A stretch of DNA of 64,000 nt from NCBI RefSeq assembly GCF_000348725.1, contig NC_020813.1, positions 992,001 through 1,056,000 of the forward strand, read 5' to 3'. How positions within the stretch are numbered: the first letter of the stretch is position 1; every line of letters begins with the position of its first letter. This DNA comes from Pseudobdellovibrio exovorus JSS. Lineage in GTDB: Bacteria; Bdellovibrionota; Bdellovibrionia; Bdellovibrionales; Bdellovibrionaceae. The notes below the pieces were generated by a model that worked only from the letters and a program-made list of their open reading frames with translations, did not search any database and was not told the origin of the DNA. Both the position numbers and the translations under genes were made by a program. Shown in pieces: positions 16,996-26,367 of this stretch.

Positions 16996-18201
16996 TTCTT
17001 TGATGGTATCGAGGGCTCGCTGGCTTGCATTTTGATTTTTTTGCATTTCAGTTAAGATCTGCTCTTTATCAAAAGTCGAAATATTTTTAATAAGCCCTGT
17101 TAGCTCTTGTGGGGATTCAATTCTAATAACGGATTGCCCTACATAGCGGACAGCTTCAGGATTGTTGTGGTAAAAAGGTCCAACAGCAACGGGAAGGCCG
17201 CAGCAAAGCGGTTCCATTACCGAGTGAACTTTGTCTTTAAAAGAACCGCCAACGAAAGCTACAGAACCAAAGCGATAGAGGTCAGCGAGGTATCCCACTT
17301 GATCTACCAGTAGAATGTTTTTCGAAATATCCACGCGCTGTAAGTCCTGAGATTCAGACAATAACTGGTAGCTCCATCCGTATTTTTCCAGGTCATTTCG
17401 TAGACGTGCGATATTGCTGGAACTGACATCGTGGGGGCACAGAGCAATTTTGAACTTATTTTCAATTAAAAAATTAAAGCATGGAAAAAGCACCGCTTCA
17501 TCTTCAGCCCAAGTAGAACCGCAAATGAATAGGGGAGCTGAGTCCGACGAAGAGTTGGCGATTTTGACTTTCGGCTCTTGGCTCAAGCGAAAGAAAACTT
17601 GATCAAAACGCGTGTCGCCATCGGCTTTGATGATCTTTGTTCGCGTGATCAATTGTAGACTTGGGATGATTTGTTCTTGTAAGCAAGAAATAAAATCTAG
17701 CTGGCTAAGTAAGTGTCTATTTACAAAATGATTAAGTGAACTTAAACGAGGGTTGTACGAGATCACCCCTACAGGAATGCGCTGCTTTTTCACTTGATAA
17801 ATAAGCTCTGGCCATAAATCTGTTCTGGCAAAAACTAAAACACGCGGTTGTATGTATTGAATAAGACGCTTAATTGCAAAGGGCTGATCCCAAGGTAGAG
17901 GAATGAACTCGTCGACAAATTGACTGATATTAAAAAACAACTTTTCCGCAGATGGAGAGGAGTAGGTGACAACAACATGTGCTTTTGGATCTTCGGTTTT
18001 CAGTAGGCGAATAACAGATTTGCAGTATTCAATTTCTCCACTAGAGGCGTGGAACCAATAGCTGTTTTTGAAATTATTCTTTTGTGAGAGCTTTTCTCGA
18101 CGTAACTTTATCCATAGCTGTAAAGATTTTGGCAAAACCGGAGAAATCACAAATAGCAAAACTCTAAGCGTGAAGTAAATCAGGCGATAAAAATAAATCA
18201 T
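16975..18201 (-). CDS. waaA: 3-deoxy-D-manno-octulosonic acid (Kdo) transferase
   Basis: Membrane-anchored glycosyltransferase of 408 residues that adds Kdo to lipid A precursors at the inner-membrane face. Visible are an N-terminal anchor helix (YFTLRVLLFVISPVL), the catalytic region WFHASSGEIE with the conserved glutamate, ARTDLWPELIY, and the C-terminal nucleotide-sugar site FVGGSFKD...GPFYHNNPEAV. The ATG at 18201 overlaps the TGA of the upstream heptosyltransferase gene (ATGA), so the two are translationally coupled. Longer readings from 18267 are unlikely because the extra residues precede the anchor and lie wholly inside the upstream gene. Whether it adds one or two Kdo residues cannot be told. 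Confidence 0.9.
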   Translation of the reverse strand: MIYFYRLIYFTLRVLLFVISPVLPKSLQLWIKLRREKLSQKNNFKNSYWFHASSGEIEYCKSVIRLLKTEDPKAHVVVTYSSPSAEKLFFNISQFVDEFIPLPWDQPFAIKRLIQYIQPRVLVFARTDLWPELIYQVKKQRIPVGVISYNPRLSSLNHFVNRHLLSQLDFISCLQEQIIPSLQLITRTKIIKADGDTRFDQVFFRLSQEPKVKIANSSSDSAPLFICGSTWAEDEAVLFPCFNFLIENKFKIALCPHDVSSSNIARLRNDLEKYGWSYQLLSESQDLQRVDISKNILLVDQVGYLADLYRFGSVAFVGGSFKDKVHSVMEPLCCGLPVAVGPFYHNNPEAVRYVGQSVIRIESPQELTGLIKNISTFDKEQILTEMQKNQNASQRALDTIKESIKTAF

Positions 18202-19178
18202 TTGTTTTGCTCGAGGATTTGGTTCATGCGGCTTGAAACTTCCAGTGGTGTAATCGAGCGTAGGCATTCATGATAGGCCACATTCACACATGGCCCCTGT
18301 CCATGTTTAGAGCAAGGACGACATTTTAAGTTTCTTTCTAACTGTAAGGTCGTTTCGCGCGAAGGGAAACCAAAAGGGGCAGGTCCCATTAAGGCGATGG
18401 TGGGCTTTCCAAGTTGCTCTGAAAAATGCAGAAGTCCGGTGTCATTAGCAATCGTCATACTTGCTTTTTCAATCACAGCGGCGGATCCCAGTAGTCCGGT
18501 CTTTCCCGTTAGATTGAGGACATTTGAGTTTTGATTCAAGACAGATGTAAAGTTGTCCTCTGGGCCAGCTAAAACAACAAACTTTTTACTTGGGTTGAGT
18601 TTGATGAGTTCATCCCAATACTCTATTGGCCATCTTTTCAGAAAGTAGGCAGCCGAAGGCACAAGTGCTACGAAGTCTTCATCTGGAGTTTCTACAGATT
18701 GTCGAATACTTTCATTTAGAAACAATTGTGGTGTTGGAGGAAGCCGAAAAGGCATTCCCCATTTTTCTAACGGCTTAATCAGATCTCTTTGTCCAGAAAA
18801 AGGTTTTTCAAAAAGATTGATATGATATTCCAGAAGTAGAAATCTTTTGATGCGCATCATCGGTCTGACCAAAGTTTTCTTTGAGTGTACAAAGAAGCGA
18901 ATGAGTGCAGATCTTAAGTTATTGTGTGCATCATAAATGTGCGTGAAATTTTCCTGATTTAATTTTTTTATCAATTGGATGAGTCCACGGAATCCATCAC
19001 GGCGATCCAGTGTCCAGATGCGATCAATATTTGGGTGATTTTCAAGCAAACTCGAGAGGTCTTGGCGTGTAACAAAATGAATCTCGGCGTTCGGAACATA
19101 AGAGCGGATAAAGCTCGGTATGCTGAGTGCTTGTGTTAAATCGCCAATGCTGGAAAATCTTATAATGAGAATCTTCAT
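18198..19178 (-). CDS. LPS heptosyltransferase family protein (GT9)
   Basis: A 326-residue glycosyltransferase family 9 protein for the LPS inner core. It begins MKILIIRFSSIGDLTQAL, the classic GT9 start, and has the ADP-heptose site in the second lobe: VALVPSAAYFLKRWPIEYW, then ANDTGLLHFSEQLGKPTIALMGP with the conserved D-TG-xxH. A C-terminal cysteine cluster (LKCRPCSKHGQGPCV...HECL) is common in WaaF-like enzymes. I cannot separate WaaC, WaaF and WaaQ types by eye. It leads the pair with waaA (ATGA overlap), which supports a role in core assembly. Confidence 0.88.
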   Translation of the reverse strand: MKILIIRFSSIGDLTQALSIPSFIRSYVPNAEIHFVTRQDLSSLLENHPNIDRIWTLDRRDGFRGLIQLIKKLNQENFTHIYDAHNNLRSALIRFFVHSKKTLVRPMMRIKRFLLLEYHINLFEKPFSGQRDLIKPLEKWGMPFRLPPTPQLFLNESIRQSVETPDEDFVALVPSAAYFLKRWPIEYWDELIKLNPSKKFVVLAGPEDNFTSVLNQNSNVLNLTGKTGLLGSAAVIEKASMTIANDTGLLHFSEQLGKPTIALMGPAPFGFPSRETTLQLERNLKCRPCSKHGQGPCVNVAYHECLRSITPLEVSSRMNQILEQNK

Positions 19179-19326
19179 CCGAACCTGTATATAACTTATC
19201 TAGTCATAGTATACAAAAACTGTCATCTGTCCAGTTTCAGCGTCCTGCGCCCCTAAATTCTAGGCCAAATCGCATAAATTAAGCCTCAGACCTCTATTGG
19301 GGCACAAAACTTGATAGATAGCTGGT

Positions 19327-20646
19327 ATGGGAAGAAACCATCTGTTTTTGATTAGTGCTATCTTGTTTTTCAGCTTAGTGTCTCATTCTGAGATTCGCAC
19401 ATCTATGGTTGTTCAAGGGTTGTCATTTATCAGCCCTGATTATGAGTCTGCAAGCAGTAAATCTTTCGCATTCTTAGGCGCGAATCTTAAGACCAATCCT
19501 AAATCAGATGACCTTTTCCGTATTAACTTAACGGGTATGTATGCCATGGGGAACTCTGTTTTGAGTTTTCTGAATATCCGTGAAACATACTTCAGCACTT
19601 CATTTGAAGATAAATCAGAGCTTCACATTGGTCGCAAATTACATAACTGGTCTTCTTTAGACAGCGTATGGAATTTAGGTGTTTATCAACCTCAATTCCG
19701 TTGGAATCCATTGGCTCCTGAAAACCAAGGTTTAACAGGTTTATTTTGGGAGAAAAGAAACCAAGGATTTGCAGTGAGCTTATTTGCCTCGCCATTGTAT
19801 ATTCCAGATCAAGGCGCTAGTTTTGAGTTAAAAGATGGTCAGTTTCAAGCCAGTAATCCATGGTTCCCGATGCCTCCACAAAATGTTCGTTTTCAAGGAC
19901 AGTTGTTACCGATTGACTATAACGTCGATAAACCTGAAGTCAGTGAAGTGATCTTTCAAACTCAGTACGGAGCACAAGTTCGTATGGGTGAGGGACGTGG
20001 ATTCTTTGCTAATTTAGCAGGGATGTATAAACCTTCGAATCAATTGGCTTTGGGCTATAAAGGCGTGTTGGTAACGACACGTGTGCGTATAGATGTGACT
20101 CCGAAAGTCTATTATGAAAACGTGTATTCAGCAGATTTTGGCTACCGCGATACATGGGGAGCTGCTCAATTGTCGGTTTTATATAGCCAACCGAAAGATC
20201 CGAAGTTCGATGATGGATTTAACTCGCCTCAATTCGACGAAAGCTTAAGTTGGGGGCCACAGATATTTTTTAGATATCAACCCTTCACATTTTTCTTAGC
20301 CTACTTGGACACAACAGGTGGAAAAGTTAAAGATGTGGGACCTGATGCGGATGATAACAGAGCTTCCTTGTCGAATCGCTTTCAGTTCCGCCAAGCGGCT
20401 TTAGCTAGAGCTACATACACGGGAGTTTTTTGGAATCAATTTCGTTTAGACTCAACACTTCAATATAAATTCAGCCCATCAGAGTCGTTCCGCCAAATCA
20501 ACTTTAAGAATGCAGTGAAGTTACGTGGACCATGGGCTTTCTGGGTCGATGTGCTTTTAATTGATACTGATAGCGAAAAGAATTCGGCAATGGAAGCCTA
20601 CAAGAGTTTAGATCAAGTATGGGCGGGAGTAAGTTATGATATCTAA
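19327..20646 (+). CDS. Outer-membrane beta-barrel of module B (paralogue of 7628)
   Basis: A 439-residue secreted barrel protein with a signal peptide (LFLISAILFFSLVSHS). Alternating strands run throughout. Homology to the product at 7628 is seen by eye in HIGRKLHNWSSLDSVWNLGV against the FGRKKENLSFADSFFNFGL of the other, in IPDQG...DG...SNPWFPMPP, and in the C-terminal QVWAGVSYDI. It lacks the lysine-rich linker of module A. The downstream lipoprotein gene starts inside its last codons with an 11-base overlap, exactly the arrangement of module A. Function unknown; a channel or export partner for the lipoprotein is an inference. Confidence 0.8.
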   Translation: MGRNHLFLISAILFFSLVSHSEIRTSMVVQGLSFISPDYESASSKSFAFLGANLKTNPKSDDLFRINLTGMYAMGNSVLSFLNIRETYFSTSFEDKSELHIGRKLHNWSSLDSVWNLGVYQPQFRWNPLAPENQGLTGLFWEKRNQGFAVSLFASPLYIPDQGASFELKDGQFQASNPWFPMPPQNVRFQGQLLPIDYNVDKPEVSEVIFQTQYGAQVRMGEGRGFFANLAGMYKPSNQLALGYKGVLVTTRVRIDVTPKVYYENVYSADFGYRDTWGAAQLSVLYSQPKDPKFDDGFNSPQFDESLSWGPQIFFRYQPFTFFLAYLDTTGGKVKDVGPDADDNRASLSNRFQFRQAALARATYTGVFWNQFRLDSTLQYKFSPSESFRQINFKNAVKLRGPWAFWVDVLLIDTDSEKNSAMEAYKSLDQVWAGVSYDI

Positions 20647-23032
20647 AATCTGCTTAGCTTTTTTAGTTATTCCTATGATGTTATTGTCATCATGTACTGA
20701 GTTTACTAAGGGAAAACCTAAGAAAGAAGAAGTTGTAGAAATCAAACAAGACGCGATGAGTTGCTTGAAAGATGTTCCTTTAGATGTGCAAAATTTTATG
20801 AAATCTGAAGTGACACCGGCGGATATTGATAAAACATTTTCTTGTATTGATGACACCTTGTCACAGTTCCAAACGCGCGTTGAAGGACGCCAAGAGGCGA
20901 CTTCATTTAATGCAGAAGAGCTTTTTGAAATTTTTGAAAAATTCATTGAAGATTCAAATATCTCTAGAGACGCTACACGAGATTTACTCTCTTTAAAAAC
21001 AGCCTTACTAGGTGGTTCAGATCAGAAAATCACTAAAGATGAACTAACAGAGCTTCGCGCTTATTTGTTGGTGATTCGTGAAGAAGCTAAAAATCTACTA
21101 CCTTATGCTCAATTGTTTACTTTTCAAAAAACAGATGCACCACTAACTAAAACCATGATTAAAGATGGATTTGCTCAGCTTAATTTAAGTCTTAAAAATC
21201 TTTTGGCAGCATCTCGTATGTCTCAGTCTTCTTATGGATTTGAAGACTTCAAAAGAACTATCAAAAATATGAATGTTTTGAAAGAAGATCAGCAGGGAAT
21301 GCTAGAGTTGGCTGACAAGGTCAATACTCTTTTGATCGGTCAGCAGGCCGCTGGCGGTGAGTCTGAAAGACAAATCTACATTGATAATTTAACAGAGGTA
21401 CTACGTTTATACTCAACTCATATTCATGGACATGTTAAATTTGAAATCAGCACGCCTGCTGTATTAAATAACTTAATCGAGTTTATCGAAGATGCGGTAT
21501 CGTTATTAGAAGGCACATTGCAATACCGAAAAACTCAAAAAATTTCGATGGCCTCACTTGATCCTTTGATTTCTGAAGTTTTTGAAAAAGAGATGATGCC
21601 ACTTCCAGTTTCCAGTTCAACGGCATTGAGCTTTTACAAAACAATAGTAGTGCGTGTTTTAGAATCAGGACTTGCTGGCGATATCATGGCATTTGATGGT
21701 ATCAAGCGCGTGCATTTCAGTAATTTGAAAAGAGAAATAGCTGTTTACAAAATCTATAGTAAGTATCTTGAAACTATCGCAAGCGAGTCGGTTTTGGCTT
21801 CAAGCCAGAATCGCAGAATCCCTGTGGAAACAGTTCAGCGTCAGCTACGTCAATTTGACCCTGCAAGCGAGACGGCAATTCTAAAAGATTTCGACTCAGA
21901 GACGCAAAGACTCATTGTTAATATTGTGAAAGAATTAAAAGAACAGTTTTTAATTCAAAAGCCTTCTATTTATCGCAATAAAAAGTTGATGTTGTATGCC
22001 AATCAAAATCTAGCTCAGCAAAATTGGGTGGATTTGACTCGTGGATTTTATGTGATGATGTTATCGCGCCAAATGCTATTAGGTTGGGGCGAGACGCCGT
22101 TTGTGAAGTTAGTGAAAAATGCCCATGCCAGCAAGCGTGGAATGGTGCAGTGGTATAATGAGTTTAAAAATTTCGGAATCGAAATCAAAGCTATGGACCC
22201 ACGAGTTGAAAACCAAGGTGAGGCTAGCGTAATTGCTGCAAACCTGTTTACCGCATCTGGTAATGGCGATGATAAAATGAGCTTTTCGGAAACGCTACAA
22301 AGCTTCAATATTCTGATCTCTGGCGGTCAGACTTTTAATGAAATGAAGCAGGGCTTAGCCAATGCCAACTGTAACCTTTCAGATATGGATGTGTTCGGTA
22401 ATCCATGGAATAACGAAGCCTGTTTTATAGGCGAGCTGAAGCGGGGATATAAATACTATTTTTCTAACCTTCCAGCTTTAAGTGTTTATTTAGAGCGTTT
22501 GACACCGGAACAGTTCCAAGATTTCTTTGTGGCCTTGCTCGATGCGGCCCGTAAAGAAGAGGCTAACAAAAATGTGCGTTTGGAAAGTGCAGATATCAAA
22601 ATGATGATTTCTTTGTTGTATTACATGGAGTCCTTGTATGCGGCCCATGATAGCAATAACAACTTCCTATTATCTCCGACAGAGATCCGTACGGCTTATC
22701 CAAAGTTTAAAAACTTTGCAACGGAGTTTGCCCGTGAACATTCCAAAGCTGAACTGGATAAGTTTAATGGCCGATTGGGCCGTGTGGCTTATTCTTGTTA
22801 TGGTGAAGAAGACCTTATCCGTGAATCTTTTATTTTCTTGTTGTTTAAAGGACGCACTCCAAAACAAGAGGATTTAAGTACATTGCCATGTGTGGTAACG
22901 CCGGGGATTCTTCGCCGTATAACTCCAGATAACTTGGACAATCGCAGACCACTCATTCAACACGAGGGTGAGGTCGGCCGTCGTACTATTATTAATACTT
23001 TTAAAATCCTGAAAGCTGTATTAAGCTCCTAG
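20636..23032 (+). CDS. Large EF-hand-like lipoprotein of module B
   Basis: A 798-residue lipoprotein with lipobox LLSSC (Cys20, then Thr, outer-membrane sorting expected). It is mostly helical and homologous to the lipoprotein at 9060: both have SCLK near residue 44, an LLGG-x3-KIT-x2-E unit (here about residue 124, TALLGGSDQKITKDEL), a degenerate unit near 541 (SGNGDDKMSFSE), and a near-canonical EF-hand loop close to the C-terminus (residues 672-683, DSNNNFLLSPTE), then FIFLL.KG.[AT]P. It is about 200 residues shorter, apparently having fewer repeat units. It overlaps the barrel gene by 11 bases, and the MFS gene starts one base after its stop. Confidence 0.85.
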   Translation: MISKICLAFLVIPMMLLSSCTEFTKGKPKKEEVVEIKQDAMSCLKDVPLDVQNFMKSEVTPADIDKTFSCIDDTLSQFQTRVEGRQEATSFNAEELFEIFEKFIEDSNISRDATRDLLSLKTALLGGSDQKITKDELTELRAYLLVIREEAKNLLPYAQLFTFQKTDAPLTKTMIKDGFAQLNLSLKNLLAASRMSQSSYGFEDFKRTIKNMNVLKEDQQGMLELADKVNTLLIGQQAAGGESERQIYIDNLTEVLRLYSTHIHGHVKFEISTPAVLNNLIEFIEDAVSLLEGTLQYRKTQKISMASLDPLISEVFEKEMMPLPVSSSTALSFYKTIVVRVLESGLAGDIMAFDGIKRVHFSNLKREIAVYKIYSKYLETIASESVLASSQNRRIPVETVQRQLRQFDPASETAILKDFDSETQRLIVNIVKELKEQFLIQKPSIYRNKKLMLYANQNLAQQNWVDLTRGFYVMMLSRQMLLGWGETPFVKLVKNAHASKRGMVQWYNEFKNFGIEIKAMDPRVENQGEASVIAANLFTASGNGDDKMSFSETLQSFNILISGGQTFNEMKQGLANANCNLSDMDVFGNPWNNEACFIGELKRGYKYYFSNLPALSVYLERLTPEQFQDFFVALLDAARKEEANKNVRLESADIKMMISLLYYMESLYAAHDSNNNFLLSPTEIRTAYPKFKNFATEFAREHSKAELDKFNGRLGRVAYSCYGEEDLIRESFIFLLFKGRTPKQEDLSTLPCVVTPGILRRITPDNLDNRRPLIQHEGEVGRRTIINTFKILKAVLSS

Positions 23033-23033
23033 G

Positions 23034-24212
23034 ATGCTTTTCCGCTGCTCTAAAATGTTTTGGGCACTTCTATTTGCTTACCTGAGTATGTTCATACTCG
23101 GGTTGGCGGACAATCTCAGAGGCCCGTTGTTCCCTGAACTTTTAAAATATTTTAACTTGAGTAATTCTGAAGGGTCATTCAGTTTTGCGCTAGCTTCTAC
23201 CGCAGCCTTATTAGGTAATATCGCCTCTGCCTTTGCTTTGAAGAAAGTGCATTTGAATCGTCTTTTAACATGGACCATTGCTTTAATGATGGCCGGTGTA
23301 GCCCTCATGGGATTTGCGCCATTATTTGTGTGGTATCTTGCTGGATGTTTTTTATTCGGTTTTGGTTTGGGCGCGACAGGTGTAACTCAGAATCTTTTGA
23401 TTGCTGAAAATGTTCAGCCGCCCCATCAAACTAGAGCCATGTCCTCTATGCATGGCATTTACGGCTTTTCGAGTTTGCTGGCACCACTGTTGGCATCGAG
23501 GTCTCCACGTGTATTTAGTGATCATTATCCTTCAGAAAATCTTTTGACTCAGTGGCAAAGTGGTTTCTTAGTTGTCAGCTTTTTATCGATGCTTGTGGTG
23601 TTATTAACATTTATCATCAGCCCCAAAGAAGAATTTGTTCATCACGAAGAGGCCTCGAAGGGGACTGTGAAAAAAAGTTCGGTGACCACGATGCTTTGGT
23701 TTGCGGGATTTTTTGCCACCTATGTGGCGGCAGAAATTTTAGTAAGTACGCGACTGGCTTTGTATATGAGAAGTTACTTTAACTTGAGTTTTGAAGATTC
23801 AAGTAATTATGTGACTTACTTTTTTGTTTTTCTTTTGCTTGGTCGACTTTTGTTTGCGATTAAGAGTTTTAAAAGTGCCATTAAGCTTCAAATGAATCTA
23901 TGCTTAATGGGATCGGTTTTATTTCTGATTATGGGTCTGTATGTTCACCCATTTTTCTTGGCCCTTTGTGGTTTAAGTATGGCACCTTTTTATCCTTTGG
24001 CGATTGTGTATATTTCGGAAAAAGCAGGTTTGCAGAAGCGTAGATTTATTACTTTTGCGATGAGCATTCAAAGTGTCTGTGTGATTTTAATGCATGTCTG
24101 TGTAGGTTATCTGACAGATGCTTTTGGTCTATTATTTGCTTTTGGTTTTGGTGTTGTTCTGCTAATAATGGCTTTGGTATGTCTAAATTTTCATCCGCCT
24201 ATAAAGGCCTAA
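23034..24212 (+). CDS. MFS transporter
   Basis: A 392-residue major facilitator with about twelve hydrophobic helices. The segment FGFGLGATGVTQNLLIAENV followed by MSSMHGIYGFSSLLAPLL resembles the sugar-porter-like/FucP group, but the substrate is unknown. Starts at M1 or at M8 (MFWALLFAYL) are both possible; the first lies one base after the lipoprotein stop. The next gene begins 34 bases before this one ends. It is the third gene of a tight five-gene run that starts with the module B barrel, so it may handle a solute connected with that module (inference from position only). Confidence 0.85.
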   Translation: MLFRCSKMFWALLFAYLSMFILGLADNLRGPLFPELLKYFNLSNSEGSFSFALASTAALLGNIASAFALKKVHLNRLLTWTIALMMAGVALMGFAPLFVWYLAGCFLFGFGLGATGVTQNLLIAENVQPPHQTRAMSSMHGIYGFSSLLAPLLASRSPRVFSDHYPSENLLTQWQSGFLVVSFLSMLVVLLTFIISPKEEFVHHEEASKGTVKKSSVTTMLWFAGFFATYVAAEILVSTRLALYMRSYFNLSFEDSSNYVTYFFVFLLLGRLLFAIKSFKSAIKLQMNLCLMGSVLFLIMGLYVHPFFLALCGLSMAPFYPLAIVYISEKAGLQKRRFITFAMSIQSVCVILMHVCVGYLTDAFGLLFAFGFGVVLLIMALVCLNFHPPIKA

Positions 24213-25213
24213 AAGGCTTTTTCTTTATTATCTTAATTGCTGTTGTGATGGCTGCTCCTGCAGCCTATGCAGATATTGAGTCCCAAGCTGTGATTGAAAA
24301 AGTAACGGACAGTGATCGTCTTTTGGCGACCAGTCAATCTGAAGAGTGGCATGTAGGTGAAACGCTCGTGATTGTGTCGCAGGATTTGCGACGCGGAGTT
24401 ATTGGCTTTGTTGAAGTTATTGGAACTCGAAAGATCATTGATGGTCTGTATGAAGTTCGCTTGGGCCTACTTAGACAATCGCGTAAGGTTTTAATCCAAC
24501 CGGGTGATTTTGCTCGACGCCTAGATTTATCTTCCACAAATCCTGACTATATTGGAACAACGGATTTACTTCTGCGCGATAAGCAGATGCAGGTATCGGC
24601 ACAGTATAGACCACTCGTTTACCAAGGGTTAGCCATCGGGGATACAGCGCAGACATTATTCGAAGATGAATTTCTGATCAATTACCTTGGCGATACTTAC
24701 TATGGATTTAAAGATTGGCTCACTGTGGGGTCCTTTATCCCAGCCAATTTCTTTGGACGGCCGAATGCAAATTTCCGCGCAAAATTTTATGACAGTGAAG
24801 CGACAACCTTAGCCGCAGGTGTTTCTTTTGCGAGGCTAGTGAAAGAGGATCAGGGCTCTGTTAACTTGAATTTCTTCTGGGATTCTATTTCATCAGATGC
24901 TTTGATTTCTCATACCTTTGTGGGGATTGGTATCGTTGAGTGGGACGGGGCCGAGGATGCTGCGGCTTTGAAGTATGTCACTTCCAGTTCTTTTCAGACA
25001 GGATACGAAGTGATTTTAAATAACTGGGATCGCTTCCTTATTGGTCCGAATTACAATTTTGCGAAAAAGGCGCTCGGTGGCTATCTTTCGTATGTTTGGA
25101 CGATGGAACACTTTCACTTTCAGCTCTCTGTCAATAGTACGGATATCACCAGTCTTCGCTTAGATCCGTCGGATGGCTATTACGGGTTCTTTGATCTCTA
25201 CTGGAGATTTTAG
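24179..25213 (+). CDS. Predicted outer-membrane protein with N-terminal periplasmic domain
   Basis: A 344-residue exported protein. The signal peptide (GFFFIILIAVVMAAPAAYA) is followed by about 75 residues of a small beta domain (EKVTDSDRLLAT...WHVGETLVIV...IGFVEVIG) and then a barrel-like region ending YYGFFDLYWRF with a terminal phenylalanine. The layout of N-terminal domain plus barrel resembles the protein at 5142, though it is longer. Family not recognised. The ATG lies inside the MFS gene with a 34-base overlap; no alternative start before the signal peptide exists downstream, so the overlap is probably real. Its stop shares one base with the GTG of the methyltransferase gene. Confidence 0.7.
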   Translation: MSKFSSAYKGLKGFFFIILIAVVMAAPAAYADIESQAVIEKVTDSDRLLATSQSEEWHVGETLVIVSQDLRRGVIGFVEVIGTRKIIDGLYEVRLGLLRQSRKVLIQPGDFARRLDLSSTNPDYIGTTDLLLRDKQMQVSAQYRPLVYQGLAIGDTAQTLFEDEFLINYLGDTYYGFKDWLTVGSFIPANFFGRPNANFRAKFYDSEATTLAAGVSFARLVKEDQGSVNLNFFWDSISSDALISHTFVGIGIVEWDGAEDAAALKYVTSSSFQTGYEVILNNWDRFLIGPNYNFAKKALGGYLSYVWTMEHFHFQLSVNSTDITSLRLDPSDGYYGFFDLYWRF

Positions 25214-26367
25214 TGTCGCGCTTTTTTATTAGCTGCCCAATAGGATTTGAAAACTCGCTTGTAGAAGAGTTAAAAAGTTTCTGGTTTGAAATGATTGATC
25301 TGGATGGTCTACCGACGCGGTCTTCTTTTCCAGAGCTAGATCTTATTAAAGGTGGACTTGAACTTGAATGTGAAGATCATCTTGGTTATCAGATTAATTT
25401 ATTCAGTAAAATTGCTGGTCGTGTTTTGCTACGTGTGGCTTCATTTGAAAGTCGCTACTTCGATCAATTTGAAAAACAATTGTCTAAAGTTCCACTGAAT
25501 ACGTTTCTAGAAACAGGAATGCCTGTGACTTTACAAGTAGAGTCGCACAAGTCACGTCTTAATAACGAGAAAAGCATTTTAGAGTCAGCATCAGGCGTTT
25601 TACAGAAGATGGGGTTTAATGTTGTCGATAAAGCTAAGGTGAATATCTATCTGCGCTTTGAAAAAGATAGAGCCACGATCAGTTTAGATACAACAGGTGA
25701 GCACTTGCATCGTAGGGGATATGCGGTTTATCGAGGTGAGGCTCCGCTGCGCGAGACATTGGCGGCCTATCTTATACGTCGATTGTCTGCTCTGGTGAAT
25801 CTAGATCAAGACCTGACGATAGTGGACCCCTTTGTAGGTTCAGGTACGATTTTATTTGAAGCTTTGTCGTGCTACTTACCGAATTTGCACCGCGAGTACA
25901 GTTGGCAAATATTTAAGAAAACACCAAAGCTATTTAAGTCGGATTCTTGGACAAAGAATTTTCGTTGGATTCGAAATTCTGGTCAGCCCTTAGCTGTTGG
26001 TTACGATATTGATGAAAAAGCGATTTTGAATTTAAGTCGTAATAAAGATGAGTTCTGTAAAGTATTTGGTGTAACAGATGTTCCTATAAAAGCAGAAGTG
26101 AAAGACAGCCAAGATGTTCAATTGCAGCGCTCTGAGCTGACAAAAAACGTATGGCTTGTATGTAACCCTCCGTATGGTATTCGCTTAGATGATCAGAATG
26201 TTCGAGAGATTATTCAGTCATTTGAACAAGATGTGGATGGTATGGTGATTCTTCATCCACCGATTTGGAACTTTAATTTCAGTCATCTGAAGTTGGTGTC
26301 TTCAGATGACTTTAAAAATCAAGGACTCAGCCTTAAACTTTCGATCTATTCGAAAAAAATAAATTAG
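25213..26367 (+). CDS. THUMP-domain class I RNA methyltransferase (RlmL/UPF0020-like)
   Basis: A 384-residue cytosolic enzyme. The N-terminal ferredoxin-like and THUMP region (SRFFISCPIGFENSLVEEL to about residue 155) precedes ATISLDTTGEHLHRRGYAVY, and the SAM-binding Rossmann domain follows with TIVDPFVGSGTILFEALS and the catalytic-type CNPPYGIRL. These are the hallmarks of the RlmL N-terminal-half/UPF0020 family that makes N2-methylguanosine in rRNA or tRNA. It lacks the second (RlmK) half of the E. coli fusion. The start is GTG overlapping the preceding TAG by one base. The 3' end shares TTAG with the convergent EEP gene. Confidence 0.85.
   Translation: MSRFFISCPIGFENSLVEELKSFWFEMIDLDGLPTRSSFPELDLIKGGLELECEDHLGYQINLFSKIAGRVLLRVASFESRYFDQFEKQLSKVPLNTFLETGMPVTLQVESHKSRLNNEKSILESASGVLQKMGFNVVDKAKVNIYLRFEKDRATISLDTTGEHLHRRGYAVYRGEAPLRETLAAYLIRRLSALVNLDQDLTIVDPFVGSGTILFEALSCYLPNLHREYSWQIFKKTPKLFKSDSWTKNFRWIRNSGQPLAVGYDIDEKAILNLSRNKDEFCKVFGVTDVPIKAEVKDSQDVQLQRSELTKNVWLVCNPPYGIRLDDQNVREIIQSFEQDVDGMVILHPPIWNFNFSHLKLVSSDDFKNQGLSLKLSIYSKKIN

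Noticed and set aside
19300-19316. Sigma-54-like GGCAC-N5-TTGA before the module B barrel
   Set aside because: The -12 GC is GA and the predicted start leaves no leader before the ATG at 19327; judged chance.
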